Source of the DNA: Aurantiochytrium sp. KH105
Lineage: Eukaryota > Sar > Bigyra > Thraustochytrida > Thraustochytriidae
Assembly (NCBI GenBank): GCA_003116975.1
Contig: BGKB01000058.1
Coordinates: forward strand, 248,001 to 312,000
DNA: 64,000 nucleotides
Direction: 5' to 3'
Each line of letters starts with the position of its first letter. Within the stretch, counting starts at the first letter, position 1. Shown in pieces: positions 30,300 to 38,699 of this stretch. The notes beneath the pieces are model-generated. The model saw only the letters and a list, made by a program, of their open reading frames with translations, searched no databases and was not told the origin of the DNA. The position numbers and the translations under genes are program-made.

Positions 30300-32339
30300 T
30301 TACTTTTTTGCAGGTACCGTGATGGGCGGGCCATTAAGACTCACTAGGCAGCACGCGACCTTGAAAGCCGCAGTTATCATATCCACCTGGTGGATTGGGA
30401 CCTTTTGGGTGAGCCAATGGTAGTCTTTGACACGATTTATTGCTCTCTCTACGTGAATCCGAAAGTTTGCGATTTTCCGTGTGTCATTTGCCTCCTCTCG
30501 TGTAAGCGTGTGCTGCCCCTTGAATCGTTTTGGTGGCATGTACAGATATGCACCCTTTCGCTTGGCCAGCTCATCGAAGATTACGAAACCTTTGTCAGCC
30601 ATGATGCTTTGACCCGGGTGAGCGCAGACCTCGTAGAAACCCGATCGCTCTGTCAGTTTGGGGTCTGATATACGTCCTGGATAGGCAGCAGACTGCCATG
30701 CAATAGTACCACAAGCACTCAGACCAATCAGCAACTTGGCTGTATTGCGCGCCTTGTATTCGCTCCAAGTTGCACTCTGAGCCATTGGGTTGTCTGGTAC
30801 TTGAATTTCGAGCTCAGTGGCATCAAGAATCCAGCTGATCGTGTGGTGACCAAATCGCTCAGAGACGTCTGTGGGGCACGTAACATCCAGCATACACGGC
30901 AACGGAGTTGGAAACATGCGTGAGAAAGTACGATGCAGAAGATGGATGCCGAATTCAAAGGTTCGCGATATCGTGGATTGGTGAACATCAAACAACGAAC
31001 CCATCACGATCTGACTCAAATTAAGGCGCAGGATCATCAGCGTAATGAGAAGTTTGTCCTCAAGCAAAAGAGGAGCCTTTCGGTGAGAGGGCGATCTGCT
31101 TGACGGAGTTGAAAGACTGTCCGAGGCTTCGGACCTATTGAGCTTTTTTTTCAGTCCTTGTTCAGACTTCGCGAACCCCTTGTCCTCACGAAAGCTCTGC
31201 CACTTGGCGGTAGCTGCACTGCGCTGCTTCGCGTGACAGCCACCGAAATCATGGACTGCAGACACTATTTCGTCGAAAGCAGGTACGCCGCTGACGCCAG
31301 TGTAAAATCGAAGTATTCTGGCGAAGCGCGGAATCGACTTGAAAGATGCCCACCTTAGAGGAACTTGAGAAGAAGAAGTTTTTGTGACCGCTTCTCGCAA
31401 AATGGCGTAATAATCTTTCGCTTCTTTGGCCTTCGCCCGCGCTTCTTTCTTGGCCTGTTTGGAATCGCTGACGGCAGCGTCTCGTTCTTCACGGAGCTTT
31501 TGGAGTTCAGCTTGAAGCTCTTTGTTCTCTGTTGTCAGTTTCTGATTATACACTGTCAGCTTTTCTTTGTCGCTTTGGAGTTCATGAATCGTGAAATCCG
31601 TAAGAGTTGCCAATCTCTCTGAGAGAGTATTAGCACGAGCGTCAGCTTGGCTTGCATTCGAGGTCTTGACAAGGAGAGCCTGCGCACGTTTCTTAGCAGA
31701 GCTGGCCTCATGTGACAGTCGCCTGATTTCATTCTTTGCCTCATCACTCCTTTGGTTCGCAACTTCAAGCTTCGCGTCAAGCTTTCGCGCCTTCTGGGTG
31801 CGCTCATGATCAGCGTCACTCTCTGCATAGCGGGCACGCGATGTTCGACGGCGTTTTGCCTGACTGCGCTCAGGCGAAGCGATGTGACTTGTGAGTCTGC
31901 GCTCCGCTATCGACTTTGGTGTGAGCTTATCGCTCGCCAGTACCCATTTGCTAGTCTTCCACACAGCCCTCTCACCAGCCGGTGGAGGAGACATTGCCGT
32001 TTCGGCAGCTATCACTTGGGTTATATCAGACTTCAAGACCCAATCGTTCGTCTTACGTGTGTCGAACTCAAAAGAGTTTGGGTTAAAATGATGCCAGCGG
32101 AAGCGGCTTCTTGCTCTTGTCCCTGTAGCAACATTCTGCCGCAATCTGTTGAATATTACATCTCGCGCCTTGCTCTCGCGAAGTGCTGCTGCATCTGTTC
32201 TCGTGTGACGGTTGCTTCTGTAAATCTCGGAAGTGCGGAAAGGACCTTGTTTATTCTGGCACCATTTCAGTGTGCATGAACATTTCGTATTGCTAGGCGA
32301 TTTCACAGCCGACATTTGCTCTGCAAGCGCGCCCGACAT
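30300..32339 (-). CDS. ISL2EU/Harbinger-type DDE transposase
   Basis: The first in-frame ATG is at 32337-32339, giving 679 residues; the frame is open slightly further but only with GTG. The N-terminus has a Cys pair (KCSCTLKWC) that may be part of a zinc finger. A long charged coiled coil follows at about residues 180-330. Next comes a helix-turn-helix, LLITLMILRLNLSQIVMGSL then HQSTISRTF. The DDE_4 catalytic core is complete: D506 in WILDATELEI, D582 in IMADKGF and E631 in FRIHVERAINRVK, with SDPKLTERSG between. These motifs are the hallmark of ISL2EU transposases. It cuts and pastes the element DNA in the nucleus. No stop or frameshift interrupts it. Confidence 0.92.
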   Translation of the reverse strand: MSGALAEQMSAVKSPSNTKCSCTLKWCQNKQGPFRTSEIYRSNRHTRTDAAALRESKARDVIFNRLRQNVATGTRARSRFRWHHFNPNSFEFDTRKTNDWVLKSDITQVIAAETAMSPPPAGERAVWKTSKWVLASDKLTPKSIAERRLTSHIASPERSQAKRRRTSRARYAESDADHERTQKARKLDAKLEVANQRSDEAKNEIRRLSHEASSAKKRAQALLVKTSNASQADARANTLSERLATLTDFTIHELQSDKEKLTVYNQKLTTENKELQAELQKLREERDAAVSDSKQAKKEARAKAKEAKDYYAILREAVTKTSSSQVPLRWASFKSIPRFARILRFYTGVSGVPAFDEIVSAVHDFGGCHAKQRSAATAKWQSFREDKGFAKSEQGLKKKLNRSEASDSLSTPSSRSPSHRKAPLLLEDKLLITLMILRLNLSQIVMGSLFDVHQSTISRTFEFGIHLLHRTFSRMFPTPLPCMLDVTCPTDVSERFGHHTISWILDATELEIQVPDNPMAQSATWSEYKARNTAKLLIGLSACGTIAWQSAAYPGRISDPKLTERSGFYEVCAHPGQSIMADKGFVIFDELAKRKGAYLYMPPKRFKGQHTLTREEANDTRKIANFRIHVERAINRVKDYHWLTQKVPIHQVDMITAAFKVACCLVSLNGPPITVPAKK

Positions 32340-32630
32340 CAGGCCCACGACGTGCGGACAACCTAACCACCACCACGGAGACCGAGCTCGTCGAACGTCA
32401 AAAACGTTGTATATACGCTTGGGGCAGCTGTGAGAGCTCGCGAGGCACTAGCCTGACCAATGTGCTTTCCAACTCGCGACACTCCCACCAGCGCGCAGAC
32501 CACGACGGGTCGACTTCGCACGAGGGAATTGATAATGCACAAGGTGAACGAGGACCCCAAAATCGCGCAAGGTAAATAGGCCACTTTGGCCGAAGAGGTA
32601 GGTTTGGAGCGAAATAGGGCTCTTTCGACG

Positions 32631-32642
32631 ATGCATATTGTC
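32631..32642 (-). repeat. Candidate right terminal inverted repeat of the ISL2EU-like element
   Basis: ATGCATATTGTC followed by TA is the inverted partner of the left end at 27576-27587. Confidence 0.45.
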
Positions 32643-32698
32643 TATTGCCTATCCGTTACAAAAATCTAGGTTTTTCAAGTCTGAATGAAGGTCAGTCC

Positions 32699-32726
32699 GA
32701 GTTCAAGTTCGAGTTCGAGTTGAGTC
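32699..32726 (+). repeat. GAGTTC hexamer repeat upstream of the WDR31-like gene
   Basis: GAGTTC, AAGTTC, GAGTTC and GAGTTG follow in 6-nt register, ending about 115 nt before the ATG at 32842. Like the pentamer leaders it keeps phase while the units vary. Confidence 0.6.
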
Positions 32727-32841
32727 ACGTCAAGTAGAAGCTGTCTTATGGCCACCAAGACAGAGTGGCAGACCCTAAATAGCTCTGATTCCTCAAGAGA
32801 CAGAACGAGACGAGCGAAGCACGTGCAAGGCCGTGCGCGCG

Positions 32842-33990
32842 ATGCGCCGCTCGCGACCGAGCGAAGAAATCGCAGCACCCAGTGTCGTTGACAAGGCGCG
32901 AAACGCCTTGCGCCGTGCGCGATTTCCCTGGGTCAGCCTGCCTCGTTCTGCATCGAAACGCGCTCCAGCATCCTACGTGGTAAACGCGGGGCAAAGTGCC
33001 TCTAAATCCACACAGGAGCAGGGTCAAAAGGACGCTACCACTTGCGAGCCATTTGCAGACCTTGGGACGATTACGCTTTGCGCAGCATCCGGTCCAAGTC
33101 AAGATGAGGTGGTCGTCCTGTCTGACGAAGGACATGCCTTTGTCGTTAATACGCAAGGCACAACGACAGCGCAATGGCAAGCTCACGCTCGCAGCATCTC
33201 AAGCGCACACAGCCAGAACTATGGGTCATCTGCAACCTATGCGCTCGCAACTGGATCAAGAGACTGTAGCGTGAAGTGCTGGGATGCATCGCGAAATTGC
33301 ACCATGCATGTACAAGACGCACACGACATGAACGTTTCAGCCGTGTGTCTGCACCCTTCGCGCCAAGGACTCCTTGCCTCTGGTTCGAGAGACACCTCGG
33401 TCAAGATTTGGGATGCGCACGGCACTCGAATTGCCCGAATGCAAGTCGCAAGAAACATTGTCACATGCATGACTTTTAGTGGAAACGAGGACACAGAGGC
33501 TGGTCTTCTCTGGCAAGGTAGTGAGGATCTTGCTGTGCGCGCATGGGACTGGCAGCGTTCGCCTTGCTCACAATCACCAAGCATCACTCTCTCCAAATAT
33601 GTCTACTTTCCAACCTCGATTGCAGTTTCTGGCCACATGCTTATGACCGGTTGCAAAGGCTTTCAGCAAGGGGAAGGTTGCGAGGTGTTTTTCTGGGATC
33701 TACGAAACACAAGCGAACCTCTGGCCGTTCTTGGCGGTCATGGCCAGGATGTTATTTCCTGTTTAATCTTAAAAGAGGGTCGCACAGCTGCAACGCTGTC
33801 AAAGGACTCGACAATACGTAGCTGGGAGATGGGGGCTGATTCCCCACGTTCTCTCGAGAGTCTGTCCATTGAGGGAGCGAGCCCGCCTGTTGCCATGGTC
33901 AATTTGGGGGACCAGTCTGGACACGTTGCGACGTTGAACTTTTCTGGGCAGGTGCGCAAGCACGAGCTCGCACATAATGGACAGAAATAG
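32842..33990 (+). CDS. WDR31: WD40 protein, WDR31-like
   Basis: The first in-frame ATG is at 32842, giving 382 residues. After a basic N-terminal stretch of about 60 residues comes a WD40 propeller with blades marked by ATGSRDCSVKCWD, LASGSRDTSVKIWD, WQGSEDLAVRAWD, EVFFWDLR and LSKDSTIRSWE. Two features match animal WDR31 better than WD40 proteins in general: VARNIVTCMTF after the second blade, and MTGCKGFQQGEGCEVFFWDL, which parallels the GFGGEGCEATLWDLR of human WDR31. WDR31 is a ciliary protein that works with GTPase regulators in ciliary traffic. The orthology is from remembered motifs and the ciliary role is inferred from it. It is convergent with the kinase gene. Confidence 0.75.
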   Translation: MRRSRPSEEIAAPSVVDKARNALRRARFPWVSLPRSASKRAPASYVVNAGQSASKSTQEQGQKDATTCEPFADLGTITLCAASGPSQDEVVVLSDEGHAFVVNTQGTTTAQWQAHARSISSAHSQNYGSSATYALATGSRDCSVKCWDASRNCTMHVQDAHDMNVSAVCLHPSRQGLLASGSRDTSVKIWDAHGTRIARMQVARNIVTCMTFSGNEDTEAGLLWQGSEDLAVRAWDWQRSPCSQSPSITLSKYVYFPTSIAVSGHMLMTGCKGFQQGEGCEVFFWDLRNTSEPLAVLGGHGQDVISCLILKEGRTAATLSKDSTIRSWEMGADSPRSLESLSIEGASPPVAMVNLGDQSGHVATLNFSGQVRKHELAHNGQK

Positions 33991-34435
33991 GGTTACCAGC
34001 GCATAATTTCAAATTTAGCAATGTACCCTTTTTGCAAAGAAAACTTGAGCAAAAGCAAAGTCTTTCTATTCGTTCCCGCCCCGAAAAATAGTGCAACTGT
34101 GAAGTTTCAGCAAAAACAATGTTCCTGATCACGGAAGCGCACCAGACGCGATGAGCAATGACACATCGCACTCTACTTCACCCATTGTAAAGAAAAGATG
34201 CAGAAAAGGAAGAAGAAAAAAAAAGAATAATCTTTCATGTTAGAAATACTTGCAGTCACATTATTATTGTACAAGCGTGCGAGCGTGCACGCTGCCTTCG
34301 CTCTTCGTGTCTGCTGCTATTTCATGGTGTCCTTGCCTCATTGGTAAAAGACGATTTACAGAAAATAAAGAAGATCTCTCCACTTTGGAAGAAGAACTCT
34401 CCACTTTGGCGAACATTTGCAGCGTCAGGTTTTTA
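33991..34435. other. Convergent 3' region containing an inverted copy of the kinase gene end
   Basis: This AT-rich interval lies between the WDR31-like and kinase genes. It contains the inverted partial duplicate at 34100-34186 and otherwise no gene. Confidence 0.6.
34100..34186 (+). repeat. Inverted duplicate of the 3' end of the kinase gene
   Basis: The plus strand here encodes PDHGSAPDAMSNDTSHS, while the kinase on the opposite strand ends SDHGSAPDAMSNDPSHS before its stop. A core of about 35 bp is nearly identical and the similarity extends to roughly 80 bp at lower identity. The copies are about 270 bp apart in opposite orientation and could fold into a hairpin in any transcript that spans both. 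Confidence 0.75.
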
Positions 34436-35968
34436 TCATACAATGGCGACAGAGTGCGAAGGATCGTTGCTCATCGCGTCTGGTGCGCTTCCGTGATCAG
34501 AAGCATTGTCTTTCGCGTGTGAAGTTTCGGAGGCAGGCACTTTGATGCTGGTGTTGCTATCCCCCTGCAAGGAAGTTTCCACATTCTGAACAATCGTCCT
34601 TTCTGCCTGTGGCGCCAAAACATCGGGTTCAAGCTCCCGAACCAAAACAATGTTGCGGCCATCGACATTGTCCAGAGGAGGCTGACCATCCTCAAACTCG
34701 ATAAAGAGGCAGCCATTGGGTTGTTGTGCATGAAAGAGTGCGTCGCCAAGAAATGTACGCGCTTCCGGGTCCCAGACACAAAAGGCCTCGGCATCGGACG
34801 GATCTGCCTCACGATGCGTGGTGACAAGTCTTGGGACCTCGTCTGGGACGAGGGCTTCGAGAGCTGCCAAGAGCTGTTGTGTGGTAGGTCGCTCATCAGG
34901 GTTTTCGTGCCAGCAGCGTTGCAGCAAGACCTGGAAACCTTGAGGAATATCTGGCTCGATCGCGGGTCGCATCTTGTTGCCAGCCACCTCTCGAAAGAGC
35001 TCCGGGAGGGTCCAGTCAGGATGTGGCCGATCTCGATGAAGCACCTCCCAGAGGAGAATTGCAAAGGAGTAAACATCGACACGATTGGAAATTCGCGAAA
35101 TGTCTCCACGCAAGAGCTCCGGGGCCATGTAGCTTGGCGTTCCGATGCGCAAATCATTGTGGAATGTGAGCGAGGATGGCGTGGAGAGTTTGGTCTGACG
35201 CGCAATGCCAAGGTCTGCGACCTTGGCGCGACCGCCCATGTCAATAAGCACGTTTGCAGGCTTGATGTCAAAGTGAATGAGGCCGTGCGAGTGGACCGAA
35301 AGCAAACCAGCAGCGACTTGTCGCGCCCAGGAGAGAGCAGTGGCCATTGGCACGATTGCATTTGTGTCACGAAGCATGTCACGCATGCTACAAGCACATA
35401 GCTCCATGACGAGGAGTCGTCGGAAAGAGTGTGTAACGTCATTTTCGATGATGGCCGTCCCGTACATGTCGACGATGTTGGGGTGCCGGAGTTTGCGCAG
35501 GTTGTTGAATTCACGCGCGAATTCTTGGTTGAACTTTTCGTCGCGCGCACGCTCGCGTTCCTCGAAGGTGGCTCCTCGCAGAGACGCCTGCAGGTCTGCC
35601 TCTTCAGCCTCCGAAAAGCGGACATCGCTCAGCATTTCCTTGACTGCGACTGGGTACCCGTAGTAGGAGCCCACAAAGACACAGCCGTTGCCGCCCTGGC
35701 CGAGCAGCTTGCCGAGCGAGAGCTTGTCCGGGTCTACGTGGTAGTTCTCCTCGCTCGACTCATCGCGGAGCTGCGCAGTCTGGCTCGTGTCAAAGAGCCC
35801 CCCCTCTTTGTCGTCGTCGTCGTCGTCGTCGTCGTGTAGCCACACGCACGTACAGAGTCCGCAGCACGAAGTTGAGATGACCTCCCGCTTGGAGCCGACG
35901 CCAAGGCTTTCCAAGATGGCGCGGTGCTCTTCCAGCTTGCGCCGTCGCGCGCGCCGGACAGCCTTCAT
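34436..35968 (-). CDS. Protein kinase, TKL/dual-specificity-like
   Basis: The first in-frame ATG is at 35966-35968 (510 residues); the frame is open 22 codons upstream but without ATG. The leader has a Cys cluster (STSCCGLCTCVW), which might be palmitoylated, then a run of eight aspartates coded by a GAC repeat. The kinase domain spans about residues 85-375: glycine loop GQGGNGCVFVG, VAIK-like AVKE (K110), the catalytic loop HFDIKPANVL (D234, with HFD in place of HRD), DLG in place of DFG (D252), and GTPSYMAPELL. Catalytic Lys and both Asp are present, so activity is expected. A polar C-tail of 130 residues follows. The sequence style (HPNIVDMYG, HENPDERPT) is tyrosine-kinase-like (TKL). The substrate is unknown. 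Confidence 0.88.
   Translation of the reverse strand: MKAVRRARRRKLEEHRAILESLGVGSKREVISTSCCGLCTCVWLHDDDDDDDDKEGGLFDTSQTAQLRDESSEENYHVDPDKLSLGKLLGQGGNGCVFVGSYYGYPVAVKEMLSDVRFSEAEEADLQASLRGATFEERERARDEKFNQEFAREFNNLRKLRHPNIVDMYGTAIIENDVTHSFRRLLVMELCACSMRDMLRDTNAIVPMATALSWARQVAAGLLSVHSHGLIHFDIKPANVLIDMGGRAKVADLGIARQTKLSTPSSLTFHNDLRIGTPSYMAPELLRGDISRISNRVDVYSFAILLWEVLHRDRPHPDWTLPELFREVAGNKMRPAIEPDIPQGFQVLLQRCWHENPDERPTTQQLLAALEALVPDEVPRLVTTHREADPSDAEAFCVWDPEARTFLGDALFHAQQPNGCLFIEFEDGQPPLDNVDGRNIVLVRELEPDVLAPQAERTIVQNVETSLQGDSNTSIKVPASETSHAKDNASDHGSAPDAMSNDPSHSVAIV
35805..35836. repeat. GTC/GAC triplet run inside the kinase gene
   Basis: An uninterrupted GTC run on the plus strand encodes the poly-Asp stretch of the kinase N-terminal region. 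It is an in-frame coding microsatellite. Confidence 0.8.
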
Positions 35969-36285
35969 GCTCTTGTGTCGTCTCGCGACGTGCCGCGGCC
36001 TGGCCAGGGAGGCGGGGAGGTGGCCGTCGAACAACTTGTTTGCTTATGAAATCGAAAATCACTCGCTCGATCACTGATCGAATGAAGAGAGTCAATCACG
36101 TTCACACTCATGTAAACATAAAGAAATTACGCGCGGGAGAAGAGCCGAAAAAGGTGGACCTGGACACGCATGATTTGCGTTACTTGTTTGAAATCAAATG
36201 ATGATGATTAGAATCTTAATTAAGACCTCGGTCTGCACTCATACTTTTACCCGATGCGGTTGACAAACAAACGCACATGGAGACC

Positions 36286-37485
36286 TCACTGCACAAAATC
36301 TTTGGCAAGACTCACTTCAGTCTCCGGGACAAGCGGCTCGCCGACGCCGGCAGACTCGGGAGCAAGATTACCTCTGCCGTTGTTGCCAGCGCTCCTCCTC
36401 GTCACATATCTTCCGCTGTTTCTTCTGCGGCTGTGATGGTGGGTGTTGGTGTCAAGGTCACCATCATCCTCGTCGTCCACGACATGGTCACCCTGATCGA
36501 GTGCTTGGTTCGATTCTTGAGACGGGTCGCGAGCGATATCGTCATTGTTTTCTTCATTCTCCTCCTCCTCCGATTGGTCCTCGTCATGTACCAAGGGCGC
36601 GATGTTGGCATTCCGGTGCGTGTCGTTCATGTGCTGCAAGAGTGCAGTCTCGTCGGTAAAGGTCATGTTGCAAATTGAGCAATCGACCTTGCGAAAATGA
36701 GAAGCCTGGACATGATTTTGAAGGAGATCATCCGTGGGAAAGCTTTTAGGACACACAGAGCATTGGAAACGAATCGTTGGGTGCACAGCCTTGATGTGAG
36801 CGTCGAGGACGCCGCGAAGTGGGAATTTTTCCGAGCAATGCTGGCACGTGAACGAGCCCTTGTGCGTCCATTTCATGTGATCTGTGAGCGTCCCCTTGTA
36901 CGCAAAGCTTTTGGTGCAGTCTGGGCACGCATACTTGCGACCGTTGTGTTTTTTGTCGACGTGGGCGCGAAGAATGCGTCGATTGTGGAACTCCATGCTG
37001 CAGTCCTCGTAAGGACACTGGAAAGTGACGGGATCGTGCATGCTGCGGACATGGCGTTGCACGTCACTCTTACGCGTAAAGACGCGTTTGCAGATTTCGC
37101 ACGCGAAGCGCTGGCCTTCATGCGTGGTTCGTACGTGTGTGTCGAGGTGAAATTTCCTCGTGAACGATTTGCCGCAAGTTTTGCACGTAAAACGAACGCC
37201 ATTGTGCACTACCTCCCAGTGCAGTCGGAGCTCGTTGGCGTGCCGGAAGGCCTTGCCGCACGTCGAGCACACGTTGTCCTTGATTTTGCTCGAGCGGCGG
37301 TTCCTGGACAGCACGAGCGACTGTTGCGACTGGTACGCCCCCGGCCCCGCCGAGGCCGCGGATTCGGCCCCTACATCTTGCACGCCTTGGTCTCCCGGGT
37401 TATCGGCGTGGGGCTCGCCATCTTCCTCCGCGGCCACCGCGCCGCCCCCGTACCCGGCGTCGCGCCTCGCGCGGGTCCTCTTCAT
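36286..37485 (-). CDS. C2H2 zinc finger protein with eight fingers
   Basis: I start at the ATG at 37483-37485 (399 residues), because the open frame upstream is Arg/Ser low complexity from the GC-rich leader. Residues about 70-290 hold eight consecutive C2H2 fingers, beginning CSTCGKAFRHANELRLHWEVVH and ending CSICNMTFTDETALLQHM. Finger 4 is the CPYEDC variant with four residues between cysteines, typical of TFIIIA-like fingers. An acidic stretch (EDQSEEEENEENNDD) and a basic region with a His run follow. Tandem C2H2 arrays usually bind DNA, sometimes RNA; a transcription regulator is likely. The target is not readable. Confidence 0.88.
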   Translation of the reverse strand: MKRTRARRDAGYGGGAVAAEEDGEPHADNPGDQGVQDVGAESAASAGPGAYQSQQSLVLSRNRRSSKIKDNVCSTCGKAFRHANELRLHWEVVHNGVRFTCKTCGKSFTRKFHLDTHVRTTHEGQRFACEICKRVFTRKSDVQRHVRSMHDPVTFQCPYEDCSMEFHNRRILRAHVDKKHNGRKYACPDCTKSFAYKGTLTDHMKWTHKGSFTCQHCSEKFPLRGVLDAHIKAVHPTIRFQCSVCPKSFPTDDLLQNHVQASHFRKVDCSICNMTFTDETALLQHMNDTHRNANIAPLVHDEDQSEEEENEENNDDIARDPSQESNQALDQGDHVVDDEDDGDLDTNTHHHSRRRNSGRYVTRRSAGNNGRGNLAPESAGVGEPLVPETEVSLAKDFVQ

Positions 37486-38039
37486 GGGCTGCCGCCTTGG
37501 ATTGTTTTCACCCCGCCGACTGATCGATCGATGCGGCGGGCCGCGGACAGGGCCACGCGCGGAGGGGCCGCGGAGCGCGCAGCGGGAGCGGGCGAGCGAG
37601 CGGCGCGACGCCTGCCCTCGCCCCGCCTCGCCCCGCCTCGCGAGACGATGCGAGGAGTGCGAGCGGACTGCGGACTCCTTCTCCTTCGTCTTCTTCTGCT
37701 TTTGCCTCGCCGCGCAGAACAACTCCCAATCCGCGCGCCGCGCAAGTGGGATATCGAGGTCGCTTGCAAGTGGGATACCGCCGGCGCAAGTAGCGATGGA
37801 AAAACCTGCAAAGTGGAAGAAATCGCTCAAGACGAGAATGCGCGTCCGCGTTGTCCACGCCGCGGCCAGTCATGTTGTTGGGTTTCCAGGGAAAAAGGTT
37901 CAGGTCAGCTCAGGCCAGCAGCATGGGACCAAGCCGCGGCAAATGTCACGGTGCAAAGAGACCGTCACACAAAGAGTGTCCCTGCCGGCCATTGTGTCGA
38001 GGCAAAATAATTTCAACTTTCATTCTTATGGCGGTCGTG
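37486..38039. other. Leader region of the zinc finger gene
   Basis: No gene is supported. It contains GACTGATCGATCG at 37518-37530 and a minus-strand 5-nt-phased repeat at 37614-37643. The rest is GC-rich on the left and AT-richer on the right. Confidence 0.5.
37614..37643 (-). repeat. 5-nt-phased GCGAG/GCGGG repeat upstream of the zinc finger gene
   Basis: On the minus strand, which codes the zinc finger protein, GCGAG and GCGGG alternate in strict 5-nt register about 130-160 nt before the ATG. The purine strand is again the coding strand, although this gene points the other way from the other examples. Confidence 0.65.
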
Positions 38040-38699
38040 TCAACTAGCTGAACGGCCCTGATGCGCTTGATAAACTCCTTGTAAGAAGCCTCTGCCAAAT
38101 ACATGCGACGCCGGAAAGGCATGGACTTTTTCCCGTCGAAAAGATGATTGGTCTATGCGGGAGCAGCGGCAATATTTTCGGAGAAAGGGGCAAATCCGAT
38201 GCGGCTTGAATCGCTCTCGTACACGACCAGAATAAGTGTCTCCTCCTTTGGGAAGGCCAAGTGCCGTTTGCAGCTTCATTTTCACGGCGCCCTCAAACAC
38301 CGTCTTGGAAAGGAAGAGCATATAGCACTTGGACTCGCGGACGCCTCACTTCATTGCATCCTCTGCGAGGTTTCCCTCGATCTCTTGTTCAACCCAAATC
38401 TTGAGTCCACGGTTGCGTAGCTTTTCCGCTATGAGGTTGCAAGCGTCGCCTGCGTCAACATGACGATGACTCAGAAAGACATGGTATTCAAGCCCAGCAA
38501 AGAGCGGAGTGTTCGCTTCTTTTACGCTTCCCGTGTCCTTTTCATCTTCAATCAATGATTTGGCTGCTGGACTAGCACCAGCGCATACGCTGGCAGCCGA
38601 GGGCGCGCGCTGTGCTGGCTCAGTCTGGGCCCGAGAACTCTCCAGAGGCCAGCCTGCGATCTTCCCGGGCCGATGGGTATCAACGCGACCACTAGACAA
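38040..38699 (-). pseudogene. TIR-domain protein gene, broken
   Basis: Minus-strand segments together spell a TIR (Toll/interleukin-1 receptor) domain: EYHVFLSHRHVDAGDACNLI, then KLRNRGLKIWVEQEIEGN, then CYMLFLSKTVFEGAVKMKLQ. The C-terminal part is recognisable as SMPFRRRMYLAEASYKEFI. The reading frame is interrupted at least twice and has no ATG at its left end, so I call it a decayed gene. TIR domains act in innate-immune signalling and NAD+ cleavage. Unannotated introns are the alternative explanation for some of the breaks, but no clean GT-AG pair stood out. Confidence 0.7.

Larger units (their letters stand above)
27576..32642. mobile_element. Two-gene ISL2EU/Harbinger-like DNA transposon with an XPG-nuclease accessory gene
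   Basis: Two convergent genes only 18 bp apart make up the element: an XPG-SAP-SWIM protein (+) and a DDE transposase of ISL2EU type (-). Candidate termini are GACGATATGCAT at 27576-27587 and its near-complement ATGCATATTGTC at 32631-32642 (11 of 12 match). Each is flanked by TA (27574-27575 and 32643-32644), the target duplication known for ISL2EU. The match extends to AATA outside, so the exact cut point is uncertain. Both frames are uninterrupted and all catalytic acids are present, so this copy looks recent and possibly active. The pairing of a DDE_4 transposase with a SWIM-containing partner is the known ISL2EU arrangement; an XPG nuclease in that partner is the novelty. Gene content is secure, the ends are moderate. 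Confidence 0.7.

Noticed and set aside
32340-32348. Transposase start at 32348
   Set aside because: The codon there is GTG; the first ATG in frame is at 32339.
35969-36034. Kinase start at 36034
   Set aside because: The codon is TTG; the first ATG is at 35968.
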